Counted from the first letter of the stretch, positions 35,473 to 45,308 are shown. The stretch: 64,000 nt of DNA from an uncultured Chryseobacterium sp. (GCA_913774355.1 CAJYGB010000033.1:124001-188000), one strand, 5' to 3'. Notes: a model not told the origin generated them from the letters alone. Translations and numbers: made by a program.

Positions 35473-36759
35473 TTATCTGTTTACCATATCGATGTAGTCT
35501 CTTTTCTGAGCTCCCTGATATACCTGTCTCGGTCTTCCGATCGGGTCTCCTTTCATTCTCATTTCTTTCCACTGAGAGATCCATCCTGGAAGTCTTCCCA
35601 ATGCAAACATTACGGTGAACATTTCGGTAGGAATTCCTAATGCTCTGTAAATGATTCCTGAATAGAAATCTACGTTCGGATATAGCTTTCTTTCTACGAA
35701 GTATTCGTCTTCCAAAGCTACTCTCTCCAACTGCATGGCGATATCCAATGCTTTGTCCTGAATACCCAATGCATTTAGGATATCATCAGCTGCTTTTTTA
35801 ATGATCTTCGCTCTAGGGTCGAAGTTTTTATATACTCTGTGTCCAAAGCCCATTAAACGGAAACTGTCGTTTTTATCTTTAGCTTTAGCTACCCATTTGT
35901 TTACATCTCCACCATCTTTTTCGATCAGCTCAAGCATTTCGATTACCGCCTGGTTTGCTCCACCGTGAAGCGGCCCCCAAAGAGCAGAAACTCCTGCAGA
36001 AACGGAAGCAAAAAGACCGGTATGCGCAGATCCTACCATTCTTACGGTAGAAGTAGAACAGTTCTGCTCGTGGTCTGCATGAAGGATCAGTAATTTATCC
36101 AATGCCTGCACCACTACAGGATCGATTTCGAATTCCTGGTTCGGCATTCTGAAGGTCATTTTGTAGAAGTTTTCTACATAGTTCAGGCTATTATCCCCGT
36201 GGTTAAGCGGCAATCCCTGAGTTTTTCTGTAGGTCCATGCGCAAAGATGAGAGAATTTGGCAATCATCAATTGTGCGGCAAGGTCCATTTCTTCTTTTGA
36301 GTTTACATTAACCGCTTTAGGATTGAAAGCCGTCAACGCGGAAGTTAAAGAAGATAAAACTCCCATAGGGTGGGCAGAACGAGGGAAAGCATCGATGATT
36401 TTTTTCATCTCCTCTGCTACGAAATTATATTTTTTAATGTTTGATTCGAAAGAACTGTACTGATCCTGAGTTGGAAGCTCACCGTGTAATAATAGGTACA
36501 TTACCTCCGTGAAGTTGGATTTATCCGCGATCTGCTCGATCGGATATCCTCTGTAGAATAATTCTCCTTTATCTCCATCTAAGTAAGTGATGTCACTAAG
36601 TGTAGCCCCGGTATTCTTATACCCTAAATCAAGCGTGATTAAACCTGTCTGGTCTCTTAATTTTGAAATATCGATTCCTCTGTCTCCGATAGTACTATCC
36701 ACAATTGGATATTCATATGAATTACCGTCGTAATTCAATATTACTTTGTTGTCTGACAT
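35473..36759 (-). CDS. gltA: Citrate synthase
   Basis: Condenses acetyl-CoA and oxaloacetate in the TCA cycle. The 428-residue type II-like enzyme shows HADHEQNCSTSTVRMVGSAH and PLHGGANQAVIEML (first catalytic His region), GFGHRVYKNFDPRA (second His) and DFYSGIIYRALGIP with the catalytic Asp. The N-terminal beta domain (VILNYDGNSYEYPIVDSTIG) is present as in the Gram-negative hexameric form. It is located 87 bp downstream of eno with a hairpin between them. Confidence 0.97.
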   Translation of the reverse strand: MSDNKVILNYDGNSYEYPIVDSTIGDRGIDISKLRDQTGLITLDLGYKNTGATLSDITYLDGDKGELFYRGYPIEQIADKSNFTEVMYLLLHGELPTQDQYSSFESNIKKYNFVAEEMKKIIDAFPRSAHPMGVLSSLTSALTAFNPKAVNVNSKEEMDLAAQLMIAKFSHLCAWTYRKTQGLPLNHGDNSLNYVENFYKMTFRMPNQEFEIDPVVVQALDKLLILHADHEQNCSTSTVRMVGSAHTGLFASVSAGVSALWGPLHGGANQAVIEMLELIEKDGGDVNKWVAKAKDKNDSFRLMGFGHRVYKNFDPRAKIIKKAADDILNALGIQDKALDIAMQLERVALEDEYFVERKLYPNVDFYSGIIYRALGIPTEMFTVMFALGRLPGWISQWKEMRMKGDPIGRPRQVYQGAQKRDYIDMVNR

Positions 36760-36798
36760 TATTTATTTTTTTTCTAAATATACTATTTATTACAAAAT

Positions 36799-36826
36799 AC
36801 GGCAAACTAAAAATTTCGCTTGCCGT
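36799..36826 (-). terminator. Hairpin between eno and gltA
   Basis: Inverted repeat ACGGCAA/TTGCCGT with a 14-nt loop; the minus-strand reading continues ATTTTG. It is a plausible weak terminator of eno. Confidence 0.55.
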
Positions 36827-36845
36827 AATTTATAAATTCGATTGA

Positions 36846-38156
<1,311 letters not shown>

Positions 38157-38161
38157 TCAGA

Positions 38162-38169
38162 CAAATTTA
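38162..38169 (-). promoter_or_regulatory. -7 promoter element of eno
   Basis: TAAATTTG (minus strand) 23 bp upstream of the ATG, with TTTG 22 bp further upstream; matches the Bacteroidota consensus pair. Confidence 0.65.
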
Positions 38170-38275
38170 ATCAATTTTTAACGTTATGAAGCAAATGGGG
38201 TGTAATTTATACGTTTATTCAGAGTTAAATTTTAGTTAATTTTGAGATTAAAGCAATGTTCCTTTTTTTATACAC

Positions 38276-38312
38276 GAAAAAACCTTTCCTCAATTTGTAA
38301 GGAAAGATTTTT
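38276..38312 (-). terminator. Terminator of the 38.3-40.5 kb operon
   Basis: Stem CTTTCCT/AGGAAAG with a 9-nt loop, followed on the minus strand by GGTTTTTT, 21 bp after the stop of the outer-membrane-protein gene. Confidence 0.8.
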
Positions 38313-38332
38313 CCATAATAATTTTTTAGTTT

Positions 38333-39520
38333 TTATCGTGTCTTTTTTTCTTCCACAAAAACACTTTTTCGTTCGGAATCAAGCCCCCAATTAAGACCTA
38401 GAAAGGAAATAAGATTATCTTTATTGCCATAATTTTTACCAAACGCAGCATTTATATATACTTTATCTGAGATTTTATAAGCAAGCAAACCGCTTGACCG
38501 AAAAGTGTTTTCAATTTCATTTACTCGATAAATGTATTCATAAGAAATGGAAAATCTATTGTAAACAAATTCGGCTTTTCCACCAAAATCAAAATTTCTG
38601 GTTCTAAGAAATTGCTGATCTACACTTAATGTTGTTCCGTCTTCAAGATATCTTGCGATACCATAAAAATTGAGTTTTTTCTCTATTTTGGGATCTTCCT
38701 TATCCGTAAAATCTATACCTGAACTCAAAGTCATCCAAAAGCCTAACTTACCGAAATGATTGTTTGCAAATTTATTATCTGAGAAGAAAGTGCTATACGC
38801 CGTAGCAAAATCAACAGAGAATATTGGAGCAGCGTCTATAAGGAGTTTGTAATTATCCAGTTCTTTTTGCTTTTCTTTTTCGATACTATCCTGATCATTA
38901 GTATTGATAAACTTATTATATTCAAAATCCCTAATTTTTTTACAATCTACGTCAGTAATTCCATCTAGTTTGCACTTTTTAAAAATTTCTGGCTCAATGT
39001 TTTTAATAAAGTTTACTGATAATTTGCGATTGATATCTTCTATTGTTGCTGTTAAATCTATAATCTTATCTCTATTATCTTTTGACCTTATATTTAGGAT
39101 TCTGCTGCTTAAGCCAACAGAAAATGATGGAGTTTCAATTCCCGAATCGGGATTAAGTTTCAGATCTTTAGAATAAGCAATAGAAAATGATGTTTTTTGA
39201 ATATCATTAAAAATATTTTGTTTTCCCATTGAATTAATCCCTACATATTTTAAGGCATCTATCCTTTTAGACGGAAATAACCAAAAGGGAGTTATTTCAA
39301 CAGCATAATTATCTAATACTCCATTTCCTTTTTTAAAAGAATTAACAAGACTTAAAATAATAGCTTTCTTAGTTTTAGGAGATTCTAATTCGGTTGGAGA
39401 TATACCAAGCAATATTATTGAGGGAGCGTTACTCATTTCAAGACTTTTTAAATCTATTTTATCACCTTGAGCTTTTAAGCCTATCGATAAAAACATCAGT
39501 AAAAATAAATAATTTCTCAT
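38333..39520 (-). CDS. Predicted outer-membrane beta-barrel protein
   Basis: A 395-residue exported protein (signal MRNYLFLLMFLSIGLKAQ). The N-terminal block SNAPSIILLGISPTELESP and YAVEITPFWLFPS looks like a conserved segment I have seen in unnamed outer-membrane proteins. A charged, helical insert lies at about residues 150-230. The C-terminal half has alternating aromatic strands (FSISYEYIYRVNE, YINAAFGKNYG, FLGLNWGL) typical of a barrel. Its ATG overlaps the stop of the 125-residue gene by 4 bp. It is the last gene of an operon with an inverted-repeat promoter. Confidence 0.65.
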   Translation of the reverse strand: MRNYLFLLMFLSIGLKAQGDKIDLKSLEMSNAPSIILLGISPTELESPKTKKAIILSLVNSFKKGNGVLDNYAVEITPFWLFPSKRIDALKYVGINSMGKQNIFNDIQKTSFSIAYSKDLKLNPDSGIETPSFSVGLSSRILNIRSKDNRDKIIDLTATIEDINRKLSVNFIKNIEPEIFKKCKLDGITDVDCKKIRDFEYNKFINTNDQDSIEKEKQKELDNYKLLIDAAPIFSVDFATAYSTFFSDNKFANNHFGKLGFWMTLSSGIDFTDKEDPKIEKKLNFYGIARYLEDGTTLSVDQQFLRTRNFDFGGKAEFVYNRFSISYEYIYRVNEIENTFRSSGLLAYKISDKVYINAAFGKNYGNKDNLISFLGLNWGLDSERKSVFVEEKKTR

Positions 39521-39894
39521 TGTACATCAATTTCATAAATTAAACCTATTTTTTTATCAGATACTTCGGTAAGAGTCTTATATGGCTGAATTCTATATTC
39601 TTTATCATTAATTAAATAATTTATTATTATTTTTTTTAATGCCGGTAACCAATTATCTTTATCTAACCCTCTCAGATCAAAAGTGTGATAGAATACCAGT
39701 TTTTTTCCTGTCAATTCTGATCTATCCCCTACTTCTTCTTTTTCAATATGTCCATGTGCTTTATCTAATATTAATTTACCATTTGGTAATTTTGCAATAG
39801 TAGTTGCCGGAACGACAGATGAGACCTTAACTTCTAAAGTTACAGTATCTGTTTTAGTATTAATTTTTACTTTCAAAGGTGTAAATGTCTTCAT
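39517..39894 (-). CDS. Hypothetical protein of the inverted-repeat regulon
   Basis: A 125-residue protein without signal peptide or membrane span; predicted mostly beta strands in the N-terminal 60 residues (KVKINTKTDTVTLEVKVSS) and alpha/beta later. No family was recognised. It overlaps the next gene by 4 bp and follows the membrane-protein gene by 47 bp, so all three are probably one operon. Confidence 0.6.
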   Translation of the reverse strand: MKTFTPLKVKINTKTDTVTLEVKVSSVVPATTIAKLPNGKLILDKAHGHIEKEEVGDRSELTGKKLVFYHTFDLRGLDKDNWLPALKKIIINYLINDKEYRIQPYKTLTEVSDKKIGLIYEIDVQ

Positions 39895-39941
39895 GTCTAT
39901 AAATTTTATTGTTAAATATTATTTTATAATTGTTCAAACCA

Positions 39942-40457
39942 CTATGAATTCTTAAGGGCAGTTCCGACTTTATTAAAAGCATAAGGAATTACTCCCATAC
40001 CTAAAGACAAAAGAACAGTAAGCAATTCACTTAACTTCGGCTCGGGCATATTTTTGTTGAAATAACTCCACATGTAAAAGGTTGTAATGGTACAGGAAAG
40101 GCCTACGGAGATTAATCCGCTTATAAATGCCAATAATCGGCTTATACTTCGGGTTTGTTTTGGATTTTCGTCTTCCTCTGAGCTCACTTCATCTGTTTTT
40201 AAATTATTTACATAAGCTTCAGCAATTGGTAATCCTAATTTGGCAGCAGTTTTTGCTGTCTCCTGCGCTTGTTTGGTTTTTTGTTCCTCTATTTCTATAA
40301 CAACATCTTTATCAAGAAGTAATTCTTTAAGCGTCACTTTATCTTTACGTAGCTTCCAAAATACCAGAAGTAAAATCAGGAAATAAAGAATAACTGGAAT
40401 AAATGCTATAAATTCTTCAGAAGCATTTATTGTTAAGAATAATGTCTGTGTTTTCAT
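39942..40457 (-). CDS. Membrane protein, first gene of an inverted-repeat-controlled operon
   Basis: A 171-residue protein with an N-terminal membrane span (about residues 15-34), a cytoplasmic charged helical middle (35-100, rich in Lys, Glu and Gln) and two more spans (about 108-130 and 143-160). No named family. Its promoter carries the 16-bp inverted repeat shared with the two-component operon and the amidase gene. That regulation suggests an envelope function; the specific role is unknown. Confidence 0.65.
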   Translation of the reverse strand: MKTQTLFLTINASEEFIAFIPVILYFLILLLVFWKLRKDKVTLKELLLDKDVVIEIEEQKTKQAQETAKTAAKLGLPIAEAYVNNLKTDEVSSEEDENPKQTRSISRLLAFISGLISVGLSCTITTFYMWSYFNKNMPEPKLSELLTVLLSLGMGVIPYAFNKVGTALKNS

Positions 40458-40484
40458 AATTATTAATTTTTAAAATTCCTACCT

Positions 40485-40531
40485 CAAAGTTCCCATAAAA
40501 ACAACTCCCTGTCAATTACACAAACGGGTGA
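40485..40531 (-). promoter_or_regulatory. Promoter with 16-bp inverted repeat, site A
   Basis: On the minus strand: TCACCCGTTTGTGTAA (40516-40531), then TTGA (-33), a 20-bp spacer and GAACTTTG (40485-40492, one mismatch to TAnnTTTG). The inverted repeat TTACMC-N4-GKGTAA abuts the -33 element exactly as in sites B and C. Confidence 0.75.
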
Positions 40532-40540
40532 TTTACAATA

Positions 40541-40575
40541 AAAAAACAGCACCATAAAATGATGCTGTTTTTTTA
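40541..40575 (-). terminator. Terminator of the two-component operon
   Basis: Stem AACAGCA/TGCTGTT with an inner CAT/ATG extension; minus-strand reading ends in a T7 run. It lies 13 bp after the kinase stop. Confidence 0.85.
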
Positions 40576-40587
40576 AAGTTTAAATGT

Positions 40588-41373
40588 TTATAATTCGATC
40601 CTGAAAAACAGATGGGTTCCGTCTTCTGTAGTGACTTCACAATGACCATTCTGTTCCTGCATCCGGCGTTTCATGTTGCGTAAGCCGTTACCTTCCGGTT
40701 TTCCGGGATCGATACCAATTCCATTATCGGATATTTTCATCATGAATTCTTTTTCCTGCTGAATAAAGGAAAGGGTAAGCCTGTCGGACCTGCTGTGTTT
40801 GTAAGCGTTATTGAGGGCTTCCTTCAAGCATAGGAAAAGGTTGCGCCGCTGCTCTGTAGTGATGGTCGTTTCCGCAATCACATTTTCGTTTTCGATGTGA
40901 AGGACAATCGTTGTTTTTTTGAGGAATTTCTGTGCATAGGATTTAGCATAGTCGATAAAGCTTCCGAGGGTATCGTTTCCGGAATTTAAGCTCCAGAGCA
41001 TTTCCCGCATGGAGAGGTTCATGTCTTCGGAGGTTTTCAGGAGTTCGTCGATGTCGGTTTTTAAGTCCTCATCTTCGGCTCTTTGCTTTAAGAATTCTGC
41101 CTGTAGTTTCAAAGCGGAGATTCCTGCTCCCAAATCGTCATGCATATCGTGGGAAATTCTTTCTCGCTCAGATTCTATTGATCTTTGTTTTTCGAGCTCT
41201 TTCTGGAGGAGTTGGTTTTGGTGTTCGGATTCTTTGAGCTGTTGTTCTTTGAGGTAAAGAAGCTGCCTTTTGTTATACATTAAAACAACAAGAATTATGA
41301 AGACTACAAAAATCATCATGATTCCAATGGCAATAATGTAAGCCAACTTTATATCATTTTCAACGTGATTCAT
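40588..41373 (-). CDS. Sensor histidine kinase, NarL/DesK type
   Basis: A 261-residue kinase: one N-terminal membrane span (about 10-32), a coiled-coil linker (35-70), and a HisKA_3 dimerisation domain with ERERISHDMHDDLGAG (phospho-acceptor probably His78). The ATPase domain has the N box CLKEALNNAYKHS and G box SDNGIGIDPG...GNGLRNMKRR. There is almost no extracellular part, so the signal is probably sensed by a partner membrane protein; the adjacent polytopic protein overlaps this gene by 14 bp. The cognate regulator is encoded at 42850 in the same operon. Confidence 0.88.
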   Translation of the reverse strand: MNHVENDIKLAYIIAIGIMMIFVVFIILVVLMYNKRQLLYLKEQQLKESEHQNQLLQKELEKQRSIESERERISHDMHDDLGAGISALKLQAEFLKQRAEDEDLKTDIDELLKTSEDMNLSMREMLWSLNSGNDTLGSFIDYAKSYAQKFLKKTTIVLHIENENVIAETTITTEQRRNLFLCLKEALNNAYKHSRSDRLTLSFIQQEKEFMMKISDNGIGIDPGKPEGNGLRNMKRRMQEQNGHCEVTTEDGTHLFFRIEL

Positions 41374-42004
41374 TATTTAACTTTTCATATTTTAAAAGTG
41401 AAATATAAAACATCGCATACATGATAATATTAATAATATTCTGTCCATCTCTTAAAAAATCAAGAAATTCTTTATCTTCTTTTGCAAAATAAAACATTGG
41501 AGTGACTCTAAATACAAAAAAACAACTCCACATCAGCAAAGCAGTAGAGATCCAGAATGCAGGATCATCTGTAATTCTGTACTCATTAAAAAAAATAATT
41601 TTTTGATAAAACCAAAGTAATGAATGAATGATGTAAAATGACAACAAAGTTATTCCTATTTTTTTATCGAAATCATAATCGGTAAATCTGGTAAAGAAAA
41701 ACACGTATATTATTGCAGTAGCTGTAATTATAAATGAGATTTTTTTTACATTTCCATTTAAAATTTTTCTAAAATAATTATAAAAAAAAAGGAAAGAAAA
41801 GATGTTATACAAATTGTATAATAATCCGTTTTTTAAATCCGGATTTAAAATATATGAAGAAAAAGATATCAGCTCAACTATTAATGTTGTACACAAATAA
41901 ATTAACAAATAATTCTGAGCAGATAAATTAAATTTTCTGCCCAGAATAAATGATTTTATAGTTACAGCTAATAATATCATTTTATATACTATTCCTAAAA
42001 TCAT
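41360..42004 (-). CDS. Polytopic membrane protein of the two-component operon
   Basis: A 214-residue protein with about six or seven hydrophobic segments spread over its full length and short aromatic loops. It overlaps the kinase gene by 14 bp and starts 2 bp after the preceding gene, so expression is tightly coupled. It could be the sensing subunit for the almost span-only kinase. No named family was recognised. Confidence 0.65.
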   Translation of the reverse strand: MILGIVYKMILLAVTIKSFILGRKFNLSAQNYLLIYLCTTLIVELISFSSYILNPDLKNGLLYNLYNIFSFLFFYNYFRKILNGNVKKISFIITATAIIYVFFFTRFTDYDFDKKIGITLLSFYIIHSLLWFYQKIIFFNEYRITDDPAFWISTALLMWSCFFVFRVTPMFYFAKEDKEFLDFLRDGQNIINIIMYAMFYISLLKYEKLNNESR

Positions 42005-42006
42005 AT

Positions 42007-42843
42007 TTAAGGTCTCAAATCACCCATGTCAAAGAAATCTTCTTTACCTATAATGTCATCAGGCATATATTTCCCAATGATAGTGAGCCTTTTTTCATGT
42101 TGTAGATAAGCGTTTTTATAAGCTGTTTCATCAAACTTATAATAGGGATTTTGTCTAAAATACTGTGCAATAATATTAAAATCAATTACTTCACCAAAAA
42201 TAAACTTAACTTCTTTGTAAAGTCTATTATATATGTTCCTTTCAACGGTTATATTATTAATATCGGCCCACGGATAATAAATATAATCAGTTGCTTTTAC
42301 AGGGGAATTATAATTTCCCATTTCATTGTAAATAGCACTTGATTTAAACCTTGTAATTAGATTTTGTACTTCTCCATCATCAATAATGTCTTTATCAATT
42401 TCAAATTCATGTTGTAAATTAAAAATTGCGTAATGTGTAGTAAGCGGCTGATCATTTTCATCAATTGGCGTAGCAATAAAATATAAAAATTCCTCTGCTC
42501 CCGCTGAGATATTACCGTCACCTGTGAATCGAGAATATTCCTCGGGATAAACTAAAACTAAATCCAATTTAATTCCTTTTCCATGCCCATTATATTTATT
42601 AAGCAATGTTCTAAAAACATCAATATCAACATTATAATTTTCTAAATAAGGTTTATTATTTTCGTAATTTTTCAGAAAACCGCTAAGTGCCTGATACATG
42701 AACATAATACCAATATCATGATCCACATGAGCTTCAATTAAAGGATTTTTTTCTTTTTCCAGATTTCGTACTACTAAATTTTTAAGCTTATTTCCATTAG
42801 CTTTAGTTGCATACTCGCTCTTTTCCAATTCTTGTAATTCCAT
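42007..42843 (-). CDS. Hypothetical soluble protein in the two-component operon
   Basis: A 278-residue acidic protein without signal or membrane span. Features: HVDHDIGIMFMYQALSGFL near residue 40 and YIYYPWADINNITVERN near 190; no catalytic motif is certain. It sits 6 bp after the response regulator gene and 2 bp before the membrane-protein gene. I do not recognise the family. Confidence 0.65.
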   Translation of the reverse strand: MELQELEKSEYATKANGNKLKNLVVRNLEKEKNPLIEAHVDHDIGIMFMYQALSGFLKNYENNKPYLENYNVDIDVFRTLLNKYNGHGKGIKLDLVLVYPEEYSRFTGDGNISAGAEEFLYFIATPIDENDQPLTTHYAIFNLQHEFEIDKDIIDDGEVQNLITRFKSSAIYNEMGNYNSPVKATDYIYYPWADINNITVERNIYNRLYKEVKFIFGEVIDFNIIAQYFRQNPYYKFDETAYKNAYLQHEKRLTIIGKYMPDDIIGKEDFFDMGDLRP

Positions 42844-42849
42844 AATCTC

Positions 42850-43482
42850 TTAGTTTTTAAAATGGTTAAATTTATTAATAGCCTCCACTTTGTTGTTGAC
42901 GTGGAGCTTTCGGTAGATGTTGCCGACGTGTTTTTTCACCGTATCAATGCTGATGAATTTCTTGTCGGCGATTTCTTTGTATAATAATCCCTGGGAGAGC
43001 AGTTCCAGGATTTCCTTTTCCCGTTCCGTGAGTTCGTTGAAACCCTGGATTTGGGGAAGTTTACGTTCAAAATGGCTAAGGACTTTCCGGGCGATGGAGA
43101 GGCTCATCGGGGCGCCGCCGTTGTAGGCATAGCGGATGGAGGAGAGAATCTTATCCATACTTTCGCCTTTTACCAGATAGCCCATGGCTCCGGCTTTCAA
43201 GGAATTGAAAATCTTTTCATCATCTTCAAAACTCGTACACATGATAAACTGAGTGGATGGCATCTGCTGTTTCAGTTTTTCAATGATTTCAATGCCCAGC
43301 ATATCCTGAAGCTGAATATCCATCATGACCACATCCGGAGAAAGATCAGAGAGCTGTTGCAAAGCCTCGCGTCCGTCAAAAAACTGGGCAACGACTTTCA
43401 TGTCATCCTGGTAATCAATTACTTTCTTCAAGGCATTGTTGTAGTTTTTCTCGTCCTCTACGATGGCTATGGTTATTTTCAT
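42850..43482 (-). CDS. LuxR/NarL-type response regulator
   Basis: A 210-residue regulator. The receiver domain (1-120) has the acidic pocket VEDE (8-11), phospho-acceptor Asp55 in VVMMDIQLQD and Lys in GYLVKGES. The C-terminal GerE/LuxR helix-turn-helix is LTEREKEILELLSQGLLYKEIADKKF...DTVKKHVGNIYRKL. It is the prime candidate to bind the 16-bp inverted repeat found upstream of its own operon and of two neighbouring transcription units, since NarL-type regulators bind such symmetric sites as dimers. Confidence 0.92.
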   Translation of the reverse strand: MKITIAIVEDEKNYNNALKKVIDYQDDMKVVAQFFDGREALQQLSDLSPDVVMMDIQLQDMLGIEIIEKLKQQMPSTQFIMCTSFEDDEKIFNSLKAGAMGYLVKGESMDKILSSIRYAYNGGAPMSLSIARKVLSHFERKLPQIQGFNELTEREKEILELLSQGLLYKEIADKKFISIDTVKKHVGNIYRKLHVNNKVEAINKFNHFKN

Positions 43483-43570
43483 CTGGCGTGGATTGGGTGA
43501 ATATTCAACTCAGAATTCCAATTGTAACAATTTGGGACATCACAAAAATGGAGATAGCCCTTGCTATTCA

Positions 43571-43759
43571 TTATTTTGAAGGACAAAATCCGTCTCCAAG
43601 ACCGATCACCGTGCCGATCACACCTTTAAGTACAGAATTTTTGACGATTTCTTTCAGAAGCTCCAGCCCTTTTTTCGCTGCAGGCCACACTGCGCAAAAA
43701 TTAACGCTTTCCGGACTTTTTTCTAATGATACATTTTTGATTTCTGATTCTGTGAACAT
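43571..43759 (-). CDS. Small peptide, first gene of the two-component operon
   Basis: A 62-residue product: acidic/polar N-terminus (MFTESEIKNVSLEKSPESV), then an amphipathic stretch KKGLELLKEIVKN and a Gly-rich hydrophobic segment VLKGVIGTVIGLGDGF; Cys22 and Cys59. There is no GG leader. It is downstream of promoter B and 88 bp ahead of the response regulator, with no terminator between. It may be a membrane-active peptide or a signal for the kinase; both ideas are speculative. That it is a gene is supported by position and codon pattern only. Confidence 0.55.
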   Translation of the reverse strand: MFTESEIKNVSLEKSPESVNFCAVWPAAKKGLELLKEIVKNSVLKGVIGTVIGLGDGFCPSK

Positions 43760-43820
43760 AGTAATAAAGTTTTAAATAGGCCTACTCTATATAGTTTTCG
43801 GCTTCCCTGATTTATTACGG

Positions 43821-43867
43821 TAAAGTTCGGAATCGTAAAGGAGCGGGTCAATTACCCGTTTGTGTAA
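43821..43867 (-). promoter_or_regulatory. Promoter with 16-bp inverted repeat, site B
   Basis: On the minus strand: TTACACAAACGGGTAA (43852-43867), directly followed by TTGA, a 20-bp spacer and GAACTTTA (43821-43828, two mismatches to TAnnTTTG). The weak -7 region with an upstream-adjacent inverted repeat is what one expects of an activator-dependent promoter. It drives the small peptide/two-component operon, so autoregulation is likely. Confidence 0.7.
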
Positions 43868-43984
43868 TTTTAGAAGATTTACGTTCATCATGGTTGGTTT
43901 AGTTTTTGTTTTGATTAAATTTAAGGAAAATTATTTTATATTACAAAACATTTAACAATCAATACATTAAAAAAAATTAACATC

Positions 43985-44419
43985 ATGAAAAAGGTAATTC
44001 TGGTCGCAGTTTCAGCGATTTTTCTTTCTATGGTAAGCTGTAAAAAAAGTGAAGGCGGCAACAAAGAGATCATTCAATCGGAAAGTTCGGAGACTTCGGT
44101 GGTGGATAACAACGGTAAAATAGATTCCGTAAGCACATCATCCTCGATGACGGAAGTGAACGGGCAGAAAACGGAAAAGACCAGCAATATTTATAAAGCA
44201 ACGGATGGCACCCTGGTAAAAGTAATCTTTGAAACCACCCCGAAAGAAAGTACGCTTTCCATCAGAAATAACAATAAAACATTTATCCTGAAGAAAACGG
44301 GAAGCAGCGGTAAAGAAACAACATATACAAAGGATGATATGACGGCAAAAGTAACGCAGGACAGTATTCATCTGATCCAGGGAAATAATATTATTGAGCT
44401 GAAAAAAACGAAAATATAA
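43985..44419 (+). CDS. Lipoprotein with MliC-like C-terminal domain
   Basis: A 144-residue lipoprotein (lipobox Cys19 in SMVSCKK). After a Ser/Thr-rich linker, residues about 68-142 (YKATDGTLVKVIFETTP, LSIRNNNKTFIL, IHLIQGNNIIELKK) resemble the small beta-barrel of the MliC family of C-type lysozyme inhibitors, though the usual cysteines are missing. It is transcribed away from site B and converges on the amidase gene. The assignment to MliC is tentative. Confidence 0.6.
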   Translation: MKKVILVAVSAIFLSMVSCKKSEGGNKEIIQSESSETSVVDNNGKIDSVSTSSSMTEVNGQKTEKTSNIYKATDGTLVKVIFETTPKESTLSIRNNNKTFILKKTGSSGKETTYTKDDMTAKVTQDSIHLIQGNNIIELKKTKI

Positions 44420-44423
44420 AATA

Positions 44424-44463
44424 TAACCGACCGTTTAATTCATTTTAAACGGTCGGTTAGTTT
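44424..44463. terminator. Bidirectional terminator
   Basis: A perfect 15-bp stem TAACCGACCGTTTAA/TTAAACGGTCGGTTA with a 6-nt loop, followed by GTTTTACTTTT on the plus strand, between the convergent lipoprotein and amidase genes. Confidence 0.9.
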
Positions 44464-44486
44464 TACTTTTAATCCATATTATGTAT

Positions 44487-45308
44487 TTATGCCTTCCTAA
44501 GCAATGAGCCATTGATCCAACCGTACAACGGCTCTCCATCTATATTTTTAGACAATACATAAACATAGAACCAACCGGATTTACTTTTTACAAATTCGAC
44601 TTTTGTATCAGACTGAAGTTTATCAATAATCTGAAATTCGGTTCCTGCACCAGTCCTGAGATTAACCTGGTTTGCTGTTACTTTATATACATCGGCCGTG
44701 TCATCTTCCCTACCAAAAAGTTTTGCTCTGAAACTTTCCATAGGAAATGCCGGTCCCGGATCATTTTTCCGGAACGGAGCAATATCTTCATGCCCCAGGA
44801 CTTCTTGTATATTATAATTTTCCATTAATAATTTACATACATTAAAACAGGATTCAATCTGTCTGTCCGTAAAATTGTGCCAGTAAGAAATCTCCTGTTC
44901 ATGCTTATGCCTAGCTTCAACAACCACGTCTTTCGGATATTCCTTTTTAAACCAAGAATAAAACCGATCGTTCACCTTTGTCAGCCTTCCCGGATTATCC
45001 AGTTCAATACCGATGGAAAAGTTATTAAAACCCGATCGATCCGACCATCTGCTGACTCCTGCATGCCAGGCCTTATGGTTGAATTCTACCATTTGTATCA
45101 CCTTACCATCCCTATCTATAACAAGATGTGCAGAAGCCTTAGCTTCCGGATTTTTGGACCATTCTACAGAACTTTCAGCACTTCTCCCCGCAGTAAAGTG
45201 AATAATGATGGAATCAGGAATTATTTCTCCTCCTTTATTTGGAGTAGATACAAAACTAATGCTTTCGGAGGAAAGCGTTTTTGATAATTTGTTATTTAAA
45301 ATTTTCAT
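44487..45308 (-). CDS. N-acetylmuramoyl-L-alanine amidase with SH3 domain
   Basis: Cleaves the amide bond between MurNAc and the peptide in peptidoglycan. The Amidase_2 domain (about 30-190) has IIIHFTAG with zinc ligand His37, KAWHAGVSRW, FSIGIELDN and VLGHEDIAPFRKNDPGPAF. A bacterial SH3 domain follows (about 205-273, VNLRTGAGTEFQII). There is no signal peptide, as in phage endolysins. I chose the ATG at 45308 rather than 45341 because the -7 promoter element overlaps the longer start. The promoter carries inverted repeat C, linking it to the two-component system. Confidence 0.88.
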   Translation of the reverse strand: MKILNNKLSKTLSSESISFVSTPNKGGEIIPDSIIIHFTAGRSAESSVEWSKNPEAKASAHLVIDRDGKVIQMVEFNHKAWHAGVSRWSDRSGFNNFSIGIELDNPGRLTKVNDRFYSWFKKEYPKDVVVEARHKHEQEISYWHNFTDRQIESCFNVCKLLMENYNIQEVLGHEDIAPFRKNDPGPAFPMESFRAKLFGREDDTADVYKVTANQVNLRTGAGTEFQIIDKLQSDTKVEFVKSKSGWFYVYVLSKNIDGEPLYGWINGSLLRKA

